A DNA stretch of 64,000 bases from Dehalococcoidia bacterium (lineage in GTDB: Bacteria > Chloroflexota > Dehalococcoidia > Dehalococcoidales > UBA2162). How positions within the stretch are numbered: position 1 is the first letter of the stretch; each line of letters begins with the position of its first letter. The position numbers and the translations under genes are program-made. Below the pieces are notes generated by a model, which did no database searches, was not told the DNA's origin, and saw only the letters and a program-made list of their open reading frames with translations. Of this stretch, positions 7,476 to 16,557 are shown piece after piece. The DNA is taken from the NCBI GenBank assembly GCA_011191975.1, contig DUFA01000116.1, forward strand, positions 42,634-106,633, in the 5' to 3' direction.

Positions 7476-8978
7476 ATGGAAAAATCACTGATCATCATCG
7501 GTGGAGGACTCGCTGGACTGGCAGCGGGATGTTACGGTCGTATGAACGGTTACCGCACATCTATCTTTGAAATGCATAATATAGCCGGCGGGGTCTGTAC
7601 CGGCTGGAAACGCAAAGGTTATACGATCGACGGTTCGATGAATACACTGATGGGTACTCGACCGGGGACAGGTTTTTACAGGTTCTGGGAGGAACTTGGA
7701 GCTGCTCAACAATGGGAGATATGTAATCACGACCAGTATATTCTCCTGGAAAATGAAGAAGGAAAGATTTTTACCATGTATGTTAATGCCGACCTTCTCG
7801 AGCGGGAGATGATGGAGTTCGCGCCGGAGGACGAGGAAGTTATACGGGAATGCTGCAAGATAATCAGGAAATGTAAAAATGTTGAAATGCCGGTAGATAA
7901 GCCACAGGAACTGTACAACGTGTTAGATTACATTAAGATGTTGAAGATGCTACCCAAAATGATGCCGGTACAAAAGTGGATCGGGATCTCATCGGCTGAA
8001 TATAACAGACGATTTAAAAATCCATTCATGAGAAAAGTATTCGGCATCCATCCCGAAGCTGAAATGCTTGAAATGCCTGCGATTGCTATCTTCTCCCAGC
8101 TTGCCGGGATGAAGCAGAAAGACGGAGGTTATGTCATCGGCGGAGCTCTGGCGCTGATCAGCTATATCCAGCAACGGTATCTTGACCTTGGCGGTGAACT
8201 GAATCTCAAGACGAAAGTTGAGAAGATCCTGGTGGAAAACGATAAGGCTGTGGGGGTAAGGTTATCTGATGGTACGGAACATCGTGGCGATATCGTTATC
8301 TCTGCAGCCGACGGCCATGCCACCATCTACGATATGCTGGAAGGCAGATACATCAACGACAAGATACGCAGCTATTACGAGGATCTCCCGTTACGCGAGC
8401 CGCTGGTATACATCGGGCTGGGAATAAACCGTAAGTTCGACGAGGTGCCTTCTACTACAGAAGGTCTTCATTTCCCTCTCAAGGAACCTATAGTTGTAGC
8501 TGGCAAGGAATTCAACACGCTTGGTGTACAGATATTTAACTTCGATCCTACGATGGCACCTGAGGGGAAAACTGTGATCAGAGTGTACTTCATCACCGAT
8601 TATGATTACTGGGAGAATTTGTACCAGGAACCGGAGCGGTATAAAGCTGAAAAGGAACGAATAGCAGATGAAGTGGTTGCACGACTCGATGACCGTTTTC
8701 CCGCTCTGGCTGACCAGGTAGAAATGCGAGATGTTTCAACCCCGATGACCTGGGTTCGGTATACAGGTAATTGGCGGGGAGCCTATGAAGGATGGATGAT
8801 GACACCCAGGACTATGATGCACCAGTGGAGTAAGACACTACCCGGCTTGGATAATTTCTACATGGCTGGACAATGGGTCGTTATCGGCAGCATGCCTACC
8901 GCGGTTATGTCCGGACGTCATACCATACAGATGATCTGTAAAAAGGATAAAAAGAAGTTCGTTACCAGTACGCCATAA
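7476..8978 (+). CDS. FAD-dependent oxidoreductase, phytoene desaturase (CrtI)-like
   Basis: This 500-residue flavoprotein has a dinucleotide-binding motif at the extreme N-terminus (IIIGGGLAGLAAG, residues 6-18), then EMHNIAGGVCTGWKRKGYTIDGS, as in CrtI/retinol-saturase-type desaturases. The C-terminal FAD motif NFYMAGQWVVIGSMPTAVMSG is complete. These enzymes desaturate or isomerise isoprenoid or related hydrophobic substrates; here the substrate is unknown and no carotenoid genes are nearby. The RBS AAGGAGAT is 7 bases before the ATG. It is divergent from the URO-D-family gene and is followed after 37 bases by an SRPBCC gene, probably in the same transcript. Confidence 0.87.
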   Translation: MEKSLIIIGGGLAGLAAGCYGRMNGYRTSIFEMHNIAGGVCTGWKRKGYTIDGSMNTLMGTRPGTGFYRFWEELGAAQQWEICNHDQYILLENEEGKIFTMYVNADLLEREMMEFAPEDEEVIRECCKIIRKCKNVEMPVDKPQELYNVLDYIKMLKMLPKMMPVQKWIGISSAEYNRRFKNPFMRKVFGIHPEAEMLEMPAIAIFSQLAGMKQKDGGYVIGGALALISYIQQRYLDLGGELNLKTKVEKILVENDKAVGVRLSDGTEHRGDIVISAADGHATIYDMLEGRYINDKIRSYYEDLPLREPLVYIGLGINRKFDEVPSTTEGLHFPLKEPIVVAGKEFNTLGVQIFNFDPTMAPEGKTVIRVYFITDYDYWENLYQEPERYKAEKERIADEVVARLDDRFPALADQVEMRDVSTPMTWVRYTGNWRGAYEGWMMTPRTMMHQWSKTLPGLDNFYMAGQWVVIGSMPTAVMSGRHTIQMICKKDKKKFVTSTP

Positions 8979-9015
8979 AGATCATTCACTAGAAGAAATT
9001 TGAAGGACAAGTACC

Positions 9016-9420
9016 ATGACAAGACTAAACATAGAAGTTTCAATTTGGATTGCGTGCTCTCCTGAAAGAGTTTGGAATTATCTGTGTGATGTTTCAAATG
9101 AAGTATTATGGCGTTACGGGGTACTTTTTGCAGAATGGATTACAGATCCACCACGTGAGATTGGTTCGATTGGTTATCACTTTATCCAAGGCTTGGGAGA
9201 CTATCCTTGGAAAGTGGTTGAGTTGAAAGAACCGGAACACATGAGTTGGGACGTATTAGCTGGTAGATTTAAGGGAGCTCGAGCTGGGTATCGGATTTCA
9301 CCTGAGGATGCTGGTAGTCGCATGACTATCTATGTGAATGCAAATCAAAATATGTTTCTGAAAATTATGGTTCTTGTATTGAAAGGCTTCTTTAAACGCC
9401 AACTTGTTGGTGACCTGTAG
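9016..9420 (+). CDS. SRPBCC (START/polyketide-cyclase-like) family protein
   Basis: This 134-residue protein has the SRPBCC helix-grip pattern: an N-terminal strand IEVSIWIACSPERVWNYLCDV, then EVLWRYGV, IGSIGYHFI, and a C-terminal helix ending in VLKGFFKRQL. Such proteins bind a hydrophobic ligand in a deep cavity. The length is typical. It is downstream of the FAD oxidoreductase with a 37-base gap and before a terminator, so the two likely form an operon; a ligand-handling partner role is an inference. Confidence 0.75.
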   Translation: MTRLNIEVSIWIACSPERVWNYLCDVSNEVLWRYGVLFAEWITDPPREIGSIGYHFIQGLGDYPWKVVELKEPEHMSWDVLAGRFKGARAGYRISPEDAGSRMTIYVNANQNMFLKIMVLVLKGFFKRQLVGDL

Positions 9421-9485
9421 AGGTTGAAAGCTATCTTGGAAGTCAAGACATCGTGAAATCAATCATTTAATCCTGATATTTATAG

Positions 9486-9512
9486 GGAGAAGCATTTGCT
9501 TCTCCTTTTTCT
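9486..9512 (+). terminator. Intrinsic terminator after the SRPBCC gene
   Basis: Perfect 8-bp stem GGAGAAGC (9486-9493) / GCTTCTCC (9498-9505) with an ATTT loop, followed by TTTTTCTTT. Confidence 0.88.
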
Positions 9513-9541
9513 TTGACAAATTCTGGAGGGTTTATTAATGT
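9513..9541 (+). promoter_or_regulatory. Candidate promoter for the UGSC-type selenoprotein gene
   Basis: A consensus TTGACA at 9513-9518 is followed at 17 bases by a weak -10, TAATGT (9536-9541). It lies between the preceding terminator and the RBS AAGGAG before 9585. Confidence 0.4.
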
Positions 9542-9584
9542 AATAGTGCGAAATTTCAATAATGTGATGTAAGGAGTACGATAA

Positions 9585-11351
9585 ATGGAAGACAGAGTCT
9601 ACCGGTGTCTTAATCCGGTCGGAATGCAGCCGCCGGTAAAGACATTTCCGCTGGCGCCGCGTCTCGATACACTGGATGGAAAGACCATCCATATGAGTAT
9701 CTGCGGTGAAGCGGATATCTGGGTGCCGCTGGAGAAAAAACTCAAGGCAGGATATCCCAACGTAAACTGGACGGTGAAGAAACGATATCATATCGTCCCG
9801 ATGGAACTCTCCGAAGAAGAGAGGAAGACCACCGATGCTGTGATACTCGGTGTATGCTGGTGACATGGCGCTGTTAACAGGCAGTTGCCTTACTTAGCAA
9901 GTCTTGAGAAGGAAGGTATCCCTACAATCCTTATCAATTTCAATGAAGAAACCTGTAAGGTAGAGCATGACTCGACCATACACGGTATTCCCAAACTCAG
10001 GCACATCGTGGCTTCAAGAAATTCTGTCGGAGGAGTCAGCGAGGCTGAGATACTCATACAACCTGTACTCGATGCTCTGATAAGACCGTTGACCGATGAG
10101 GAACAAAAAGGCGGTCTTTGGGCGCCTCACGAGCCGAGGATATTATTCGAAGGAACACTCCCCGAGGCAGAGGAATTCTATAACCAGACTGAAAAAATAC
10201 CCGGTATGCTGAACGCACCGTTTGCCAGGTACACCGACGGTCTACCTGTAGTTATCCCCACCGAGGAACGGGTTGAAACGATGTTGAAAGGCACCAGCCA
10301 TAAACCTGACGAGTTGATAACCTTGCAGCGGGATATGGAAATGCCGGGATTTGGCGTGGTCGAATCGACAATGATCAGGAAAAAAGGCGACGTGATCCGT
10401 TTCATGCCAATGTACCGCACTGCCACGGTAGAGCAGGTTGCCGTCAATGCCGTGATGGCAGGCTGCAAACAGGAGATGTTTCCGGTAGTACTGGCAATTG
10501 CCGAATCGGGCGGCGGTACTGGTGACGGACGAGGTGCTGGCGGTGCCTTCATCATCAGCGGTCCTATCTACAAAGAGATAGGCATGAACGTGACCAACAG
10601 CATCTTCGGTCCAGGCAACCCGGCTGCAAAAGCGATTGGTCGTGTTGGCAGTATCCTGTGGCGTAACCTTGGCGGTTACAAGGAAACGGTCACCACTATT
10701 ACCACTCTAGGTAATCCCATCGTGAACGGCGGCTTTGTCATTGCCGAATATGACGAAGGACTTCCGAAGGGCTGGAAAGGCCTTAACGAGGAGTTGGGTT
10801 ATAGGAAGGATGAGAGCATAGTTATGCCTCATCCGGGAGGACTGATAGGTGAATGGGGTATCGGGCAGCAGAACGCTCCCGGTGTGTATCGCTCGCTCCA
10901 GAGGACAGGGCATGGCGCCATTGCCAGGTTCCTTGACGTCAAGGGTATTCCCGGACCGCACAACTACCTTGAATATCTTACAAAGGGCGCCTGGGCAACC
11001 AGAGATGGTGGATTTACATTGGTAATGCCTCCGCAGGTAGCACAGGACCTGTGTGACTACGGATTCAAGACAAAGCAGGAAGTATACGAGTGGATATGGA
11101 AACGGAGTTTCGAACCGGTAAGTGAGTTCAGAATGCGTGGTATGCAAGACTTCATTACTAATGGTTGGCTCGGGATTGAAAAAACTTCGGGAAAGCCATG
11201 GAAAGAATTGCCTAACGACTACATGGTTCCCGCCGGAGGAGACAATCCCTTTGACAGTTACAATATACTTCTCTGCAACATGGAGGAAACGGCAGTTGCA
11301 CGATTCGGCGGCGGTCACGGACCAGCCTACAGTATTGATGCTTGGCGATAA
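9585..11351 (+). CDS. UGSC-family selenoprotein fused to a large C-terminal domain (in-frame TGA = Sec93)
   Basis: The frame runs from the ATG at 9585 (RBS AAGGAG) through one TGA at 9861-9863 to the stop at 11351, giving 588 residues if the TGA is read as selenocysteine at position 93. The N-terminal domain has the UGSC-family layout: NPVG, LAPRLDTLDGK, then DAVILGVCW-U-HGAVNRQ, then LEKEGIPTILI. The Sec aligns with U of the family motif DUGSC, although the following GSC is HGA here. The second domain (about 210-588), with VAVNAVMAGCKQEMFPVVLA and FGPGNPAAKAIGR, is a family often encoded beside UGSC genes; here it is fused. A hairpin AGGC-AGTT-GCCT (9879-9890), 15 bases after the TGA, is a candidate SECIS. 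Reaction unknown; redox chemistry is inferred. A pseudogene with one nonsense change is the alternative, but similarity continues unbroken on both sides. Confidence 0.8.
9870..9898 (+). promoter_or_regulatory. Candidate bacterial SECIS element
   Basis: Apical stem AGGC (9879-9882) / GCCT (9887-9890) has loop AGTT, with G among the first two loop bases, and the loop begins 19 bases after the TGA. A possible lower stem is GCT (9870-9872) / AGC (9896-9898). A competing hairpin CTG-TTAA-CAG overlaps it, so this call is weaker than the msrA SECIS. Confidence 0.5.
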
Positions 11352-11375
11352 ATGATATAGGGAAATAATCAGACT

Positions 11376-11407
11376 AAAAAGGGCGAATCGTATGATTCGC
11401 CCTTTTT
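11376..11407. terminator. Bidirectional terminator between convergent genes
   Basis: A perfect 14-bp repeat, AAAAAGGGCGAATC (11376-11389) and GATTCGCCCTTTTT (11394-11407), has a GTAT loop. A- and T-tracts on the two sides let it serve the selenoprotein gene on the plus strand and the cupin gene on the minus strand. Confidence 0.92.
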
Positions 11408-11425
11408 CTTTGCGGATTTTCTTTA

Positions 11426-11881
11426 TTAGTCTTTATTCTGTGGGATAATTTTAAGATCGATGAAACCAGCTTCTTTTCCATCAACCTTGAGACCGTACTC
11501 CGGTGTCATCGGGGCGTTCACGAAGAAGAACGGAGTACCTACCCTTGTATGCCTTATCGGACAATGAATAAGTCCAGCCGGTAGGAACAGAGCGGTGGTC
11601 CGGTTGATAATATATTTTTCTCCTTCTTCACCAAGATGAAGTTCGGTCTCCGCATCATAGGCGGTCAGGTCATCGGTGCAAGGGACCCAGAGCATGATCT
11701 GGTCGAAATCGTGGGAATGAGGAGGTTCGAGTCCTTCGAACGGTACGCTGACATGGGTAAACCTTATCTGGAAATTAATATCCTTATTATCGAGCGTGTG
11801 CATAATCATATTCTTGAACGGGGGATAGGTGGTTTCATGGATTATTTCGTTGGTAAAAAGATCAGCGTATTTTCCTTTCAT
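11426..11881 (-). CDS. Cupin-fold protein
   Basis: This 151-residue protein has two cupin motifs: PPHSHDFDQIMLWV (metal-ligand histidines) around residues 53-66 and LPAGLIHCPI around 100-110. The family binds a metal and includes enzymes and sensors of many kinds. It is a single-gene unit ended by the shared terminator. No specific function can be read from context. Confidence 0.72.
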   Translation of the reverse strand: MKGKYADLFTNEIIHETTYPPFKNMIMHTLDNKDINFQIRFTHVSVPFEGLEPPHSHDFDQIMLWVPCTDDLTAYDAETELHLGEEGEKYIINRTTALFLPAGLIHCPIRHTRVGTPFFFVNAPMTPEYGLKVDGKEAGFIDLKIIPQNKD

Positions 11882-11947
11882 GTTTATCTTCTCCTTACGT
11901 ATTATTTGAGATGGTTTGTCCTATTATCGGTGAAATGGAGATAAAAT

Positions 11948-12160
11948 TCAAACGTTATCGGAGTGCTGTTCAAGTTTTACAATTGCTATTATATTGTGGC
12001 GTCTGCTACTCCATACCTTGTCGATCCATATCAGAATCGTTAAGAAAACTCCGCCGGTAAGATAACCTCCTGTGATGTCACTTGGCCACTGAGTTCCAAG
12101 GTACACAATTGATACAACGAGGAATAATAGTAAGGTTGTAAGGATGGTTATTTTACAGCA
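11948..12160 (-). pseudogene. C-terminal remnant of a PAP2-type phosphatase
   Basis: On the minus strand, an open frame from about 12160 to the TGA at 11948-11950 encodes a hydrophobic segment, then YLGTQWPSDITGGYLTGG and a further TM segment. This matches the last motif and final membrane helix of PAP2 phosphatases (YLGxHxPSDVxGGYxxG), with the catalytic His replaced by Gln. There is no start codon or N-terminal half; the frame begins inside the 3' end of the UbiE-type gene. I read it as a truncated, decayed gene. Confidence 0.6.
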
Positions 12161-12846
12161 ATTTGAATTCCGGCAGCGCCGAAAAATAATGGCTCGTAAT
12201 CAACTCTACTGAAGCCGGCTTGCATCAGTATTTCTTTAATTTCGTCGGGTTTATAGAAACGCATTGCTGATTCAGCCAGGTAATTGTAAGCGCCTTTATT
12301 GCCGGAAATGAAGGCGCCGATTTTCGCTACATAAAATCGAAGGTAGATATGAAACAATTTCCTTATCAGCGATGATTTCGGCTGGCTGCTTTCAACAATC
12401 ACAAACCTTCCGCCGGACTTGATAATTCTGAATATCTCAGCTAGATGATCCGATATTCTGGGATTCCTGTAGGTTAGATTTCTAAAAGCGAATGATATTC
12501 CGACACAATCGAAACTCTCATCCTGAAAAGGCAGCTGGGAAGCATCACCGATTATAAGTGACGGTTTATCAACAAGTAATTCAGTTTTCTGAACGGCAAT
12601 ATCAAGCATCAACCTGCTGTAATCAAGGGCATATATCTTTGTATTAGTATCCTTTACCAGAGATACAGTATGAGCAAGGTCACCGGTACCGCAGCAGATA
12701 TCAAGAACACTTTCAGGGGAGTGTGTCAGGCACGCTTGTGCAGCTTTGTTTCGCCATTTTTTATCCAGTCCCAGGGTCATGAGTTTGTTAAGGAGATCAT
12801 AATGACGCGGGACGGTATTGAACATTTCGTAGAGGGGTCTGGTCAT
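12148..12846 (-). CDS. UbiE/MenG-type class I SAM methyltransferase
   Basis: This 232-residue protein uses the ATG at 12846 (GAGGT just upstream); an in-frame ATG at 12867 is an alternative. It has FNTVPRHYDLLN near the N-terminus, SAM motif I VLDICCGTGDLA, and the UbiE signatures FAFRNLTYRNP and SGNKGAYNYLAESAMRF. Such enzymes C-methylate demethylmenaquinone or 2-polyprenyl benzoquinols at the membrane. No other menaquinone genes are nearby, so a quinone substrate is inferred only from the family. The 3' end overlaps a PAP2 remnant in another frame. Confidence 0.82.
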   Translation of the reverse strand: MTRPLYEMFNTVPRHYDLLNKLMTLGLDKKWRNKAAQACLTHSPESVLDICCGTGDLAHTVSLVKDTNTKIYALDYSRLMLDIAVQKTELLVDKPSLIIGDASQLPFQDESFDCVGISFAFRNLTYRNPRISDHLAEIFRIIKSGGRFVIVESSQPKSSLIRKLFHIYLRFYVAKIGAFISGNKGAYNYLAESAMRFYKPDEIKEILMQAGFSRVDYEPLFFGAAGIQIAVK

Positions 12847-12901
12847 ACTACCTCGAGTATAGCACATCGAGTGATGGACATATAAATATACGGTGATGTG
12901 T

Positions 12902-14185
12902 TTACTTAGTTTTAAATTGGTTGACCAGAGAAGTCAGGTTCCGTACCTGATGGTTGAGTAATGCCGGACCGAGAGCAAAAAGGACAACGGCTGTACCTCC
13001 AATAACAAGTGCCCAATGGGCGCCGATAGCATTGGCTATTGCGCCGGCTTGCATTCCTCCCAGGGGAAGAATACTCCAGGTCATGCTATAGAATCCCATC
13101 ACTCTCCCACGCATATTATCCGGCACCATTAACTGTAATGAGGTCATAATGGCTATCATGTATATGGAGCTGCATACTCCGACTATGAACATCAAGGTCA
13201 ATGCCAGAGGGAAAGAACCTACAAATTGTGACGTGACGGCAAATGTTGCAACGGTTATCCCGAACAGAACTGCACCGCCTATTACCCGTAATCCTTCGTG
13301 TCCCAGGTTACTCCTTGATCCCAGGAAAAGGGTGATGAGTAGAGCTCCAAGACCGCTGAGGCTGAGTAATTGTCCCTGTCCTTCAGCTCCTACTTTCAGG
13401 ATATCTACAGCAAATACCGGCATCATGGTCATATAAGACATGCCGAAAAAACTGTTAAAGAAGGTCATCCCGATAAGGAAGGTAAAAATAAAGTTATCCT
13501 TGATAAACTTCAGTCCTTGTGCCAGGTCTTTAAAAGGGCTGGTAGAAGGGCGTTCTTTAGAAGGAGGTACGTTAAGACGGATCATAACAACCGCCATCAT
13601 CACGAAACCGGTGGATCCCAGGTAGAAAACAGTAGAAGTACCCGCAGCAGATATGATGAAACCGGCGAGTGCCGGAGCGACGATGCGGACACCCTGCCAG
13701 ATAGCCGAATTCAAAGCGACGGCACTGGTCATTACTGATGGAGTTATGAGTGTCGGGTATATAGCCTGGCGTGCCGGCTGGTCGAAAGCATTAACAGCGC
13801 CGGAACAAAAGGCAATGGTGAGAACATGCCACACTTCTACCTGGTCAAGCAGCGTTAATGTAGCCAGTATGGCGATAAGCGCAGCATTGAGGATCTGAGT
13901 GCTGAGAATAAGTATTCGACGATTAAACCTATCTGCAACGACACCTCCGACAAGATTCAGTACTATGGCTGGGATTGCTTGGGCAAGACCAACATAGCCG
14001 AGGAAAAGTGGGGATTCGGTCAGTTCATAGATAAGCCAGAGTTGGCCGAACTGGAACATCTGGAATCCGGTAACTGAAGCCAGCGTGCCAAACCAGTAAT
14101 TACGGTAATCCCGATACCGGAGAGCAGGAGGTAAAGTAAGTAATTTCTTCCAGCGGGACTGAAATTGCCGGGTGTTATTAGACAA
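12902..14185 (-). CDS. MFS transporter of the EntS/MFS_3 type
   Basis: This 427-residue, 12-TM exporter is related to the one at 4410-5711: motif GGVVADRFNRRILILSTQ after TM2, QPARQAIYPTLI after TM4, and RGRVMGFYSMTWSILPLG late in the protein. Substrate is unknown. A long palindrome lies 34 bases upstream of the start and may be its operator. It is followed downstream by the UbiE-type gene on the same strand (55-base gap). Confidence 0.85.
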   Translation of the reverse strand: MSNNTRQFQSRWKKLLTLPPALRYRDYRNYWFGTLASVTGFQMFQFGQLWLIYELTESPLFLGYVGLAQAIPAIVLNLVGGVVADRFNRRILILSTQILNAALIAILATLTLLDQVEVWHVLTIAFCSGAVNAFDQPARQAIYPTLITPSVMTSAVALNSAIWQGVRIVAPALAGFIISAAGTSTVFYLGSTGFVMMAVVMIRLNVPPSKERPSTSPFKDLAQGLKFIKDNFIFTFLIGMTFFNSFFGMSYMTMMPVFAVDILKVGAEGQGQLLSLSGLGALLITLFLGSRSNLGHEGLRVIGGAVLFGITVATFAVTSQFVGSFPLALTLMFIVGVCSSIYMIAIMTSLQLMVPDNMRGRVMGFYSMTWSILPLGGMQAGAIANAIGAHWALVIGGTAVVLFALGPALLNHQVRNLTSLVNQFKTK

Positions 14186-14218
14186 TTCGTAACTTCTTTA
14201 TAATATAGATTTCATCTG

Positions 14219-14236
14219 GTATTAATGAATTAATAC
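14219..14236. promoter_or_regulatory. Operator-like palindrome upstream of an MFS exporter gene
   Basis: GTATTAATGAATTAATAC is a perfect 8-bp inverted repeat with a 2-base centre, 34 bases upstream of the exporter start. It looks like a binding site for a dimeric repressor such as MarR or TetR, but no regulator gene is adjacent. Confidence 0.4.
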
Positions 14237-14578
14237 TACATTTATAAAATCCAAGAATCAAATTGACATCTACATTTTACCCGGTAGTCATCACTATCGA
14301 TTTCATATATTCAGTTCTCTCCTTTTCATCAAACCCAGGCAATTTGGGATTTAATTTATTTCGGTTTTATAGCAACACAGGTGTAAACGGAAAAAATAAT
14401 AGTGAAACATGTTGCACTTTTAATTTCGTTTGTTTATCGTATTGTATTATCTTATGTTCAGCACTTTATCATCAGATTAATAGACGCATATCCGGTAGAT
14501 ATGGGGTATGGTCAGGCACAGACTAGCTAACAGTATGCACAAGGTGTTTGTACCCATGTACATAGAAAAAGGAGGTTA
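14237..14578. other. Non-coding region before the GH127 gene
   Basis: About 340 AT-rich bases without a supported gene. A consensus TTGACA at 14263-14268 has no convincing -10. The RBS AAAGGAGG for the GH127 gene lies at its right end. I see no riboswitch motif. Confidence 0.5.
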
Positions 14579-14582
14579 AGGA

Positions 14583-16454
14583 ATGCATGTATCGAATCAG
14601 AAGAGTCCTTTCGCGCAACTTTACGCTCTGCCTGTTAATGAGATTTCTCTGACATCCGGATTCTGGCAGGACAAACAAGAGATCAATTTTCGTGTTTCTC
14701 TCCGTACCGGATTTCAGAACCTTCGTGACCACGGTAATTTGGAAAACTTACGACTTGCTGTCGGGAAAGGTAGCGGCGAATTCAAGGGACCTCAATTTAT
14801 GGACTCCGATATATATAAATGGATTGAAGCCGCAGGATACTACCTGAGTACTCATGCGGATGAGGGGATCTCGGCGATGGTTGATGAAGCTATTTTACTG
14901 TTGGAAGAAGTCCAGCAACCTGACGGATACCTGAATTCATACTGGCAATATGTACGTCCGGGGCAGAGGTGGACAGATCTGGATACAGGACATGAGCTAT
15001 ACTGTGCCGGACATCTGATTGAAGCCGCAATTGCTCTGTCTCGAGGTACCGGTGACAAAAGACTGCTGACCATTGCAAAGAGGGTTACCGATAACATACT
15101 GGAAACCTTCGGAGAAGATAAACTTGTAAAAACAGGTGGACATCCGGAAATAGAATTAGCTCTTGTAGAGTTATCCCGGGAAACAGGTGACGAAAAGTAT
15201 CTTAAACAGGCGGAATTTTTCATCAACCAGCGTGGTCGCGGAGTAATGGGTGGAGGTTTTCGACGATTTGGTCCGTCATATTTTCAGGACAGAATACCAG
15301 TACGGGATGCGGGAGAGGTTGAAGGGCACGCAGTACGGCAACTTTATTTAACTTCGGGCGTGACTGACATTTATATGGAGACAGGAGAAAAAACCTTACT
15401 CGAAGCTATGAAACGACTCTGGAAGGATATGACGTTGCACAAAATGCATATAACAGGCGGCTTCGGAGCCCGACATACCGGAGAGTCTTTTGGTGAGCAA
15501 TATGAGTTACCGAGTGACCGGTGTTACTGTGAAACCTGCGCCACAATCGCAGCTATTATGTGGGCCTGGAGGATGTTGCTGGCTACCGGTGAATCGGAAT
15601 ATGCCGACCTTATAGAGCGATGTCTTTATAACGGATTTATGAGTGGGATATCTTTCGACGGGAGTCAATATTTTTACGTGAATCCTCTCCAGAGTAAGGG
15701 TGGTATAGGAAGAGTCGATTGGTTCGATTGTGCTTGCTGTCCACCTAATGTAATGCGTTTGATCGCGATGGTGCACAACTATAGTGTTACCAAAAATCAA
15801 AAAGGAATACAGATCCACCAGTATATGCCTTCGATCATTAATACGCAGATCGATAAGAAGAAGGGCGTATCATTGAAAATCGAGACAGGCTATCCATGGA
15901 ACGGAGACGTCAAGATTACAATACAACATTGTGATATGGAACCATGGACACTCTCTTTACGAGTACCACCATGGAGTTCGGGTATCGGGATTACAATAAA
16001 TGGTGATATACAGGAAGTCAATAATGCTGGAGGTTATTTATCAATTAATCGTGCGTGGAGTAAAGAGGACATTGTTGAATTGAGTATTATAATGCAGCCG
16101 CACGTGATTAGAGCAAATCCAAAAGTTGATGCAGTGCGAGGAAGTGTTGCGTTAGAGTACGGGCCCTTTGTTTACTGTCTGGAAGAGATAGATAATCCCG
16201 GGATTAATCTGCTTGATGTGCAAATTGATCCTGATGTGAGAATAGAACCGGTTTGGCGGGATGATTTATTTAACGGAATCACGATTCTTAACCTGACCGG
16301 AAAGGTGTTCGAGGGAGATATTAGCGAATTGCCACTTTATACCATGTATGGAAAAAAGAACGTGTTAAAAAATATCAATCTTATCGCCGTTCCATATTAT
16401 AACTGGGCAAACCGGGGTAGTGGACAGATGCGGGTATGGATTCCCGTAGTTTGA
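14583..16454 (+). CDS. Glycoside hydrolase family 127 (DUF1680), beta-L-arabinofuranosidase-like
   Basis: This 623-residue protein carries an (alpha/alpha)6 catalytic barrel and C-terminal beta domain typical of GH127. The zinc/nucleophile cysteine set is present: YCETC (Cys316, Glu317, Cys319) and ACCPPNVMR (Cys385, Cys386). In the characterised family, zinc is bound by Glu and Cys and a Cys acts as nucleophile. GQRWTDLDTGHELYCAGHLIEAA is the conserved N-terminal motif. No signal peptide, so a cytosolic role in arabinose-containing oligosaccharide turnover is likely. The gene ends with TGA. It is followed after 103 bases by an MDR dehydrogenase. Confidence 0.9.
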   Translation: MHVSNQKSPFAQLYALPVNEISLTSGFWQDKQEINFRVSLRTGFQNLRDHGNLENLRLAVGKGSGEFKGPQFMDSDIYKWIEAAGYYLSTHADEGISAMVDEAILLLEEVQQPDGYLNSYWQYVRPGQRWTDLDTGHELYCAGHLIEAAIALSRGTGDKRLLTIAKRVTDNILETFGEDKLVKTGGHPEIELALVELSRETGDEKYLKQAEFFINQRGRGVMGGGFRRFGPSYFQDRIPVRDAGEVEGHAVRQLYLTSGVTDIYMETGEKTLLEAMKRLWKDMTLHKMHITGGFGARHTGESFGEQYELPSDRCYCETCATIAAIMWAWRMLLATGESEYADLIERCLYNGFMSGISFDGSQYFYVNPLQSKGGIGRVDWFDCACCPPNVMRLIAMVHNYSVTKNQKGIQIHQYMPSIINTQIDKKKGVSLKIETGYPWNGDVKITIQHCDMEPWTLSLRVPPWSSGIGITINGDIQEVNNAGGYLSINRAWSKEDIVELSIIMQPHVIRANPKVDAVRGSVALEYGPFVYCLEEIDNPGINLLDVQIDPDVRIEPVWRDDLFNGITILNLTGKVFEGDISELPLYTMYGKKNVLKNINLIAVPYYNWANRGSGQMRVWIPVV

Positions 16455-16557
16455 AACAGTGTAAATTGATTTTCCGGAGGTGATTCTTTATCATTGACTC
16501 ATAAACATATGGGAAATCACAGAGCTGTGAATACATAATTAACAGGAGGAAGAGGAT

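Noticed and set aside
9861-9863. TGA read as Trp or as an ordinary stop splitting two genes
   Set aside because: TGA ends other genes normally; the position matches Sec in the UGSC family, and both sides are one domain in the same frame.
14263-14526. 87-residue plus-strand open frame before the GH127 gene
   Set aside because: No RBS, low-complexity hydrophobic/Phe-Ser composition and no recognisable motif.
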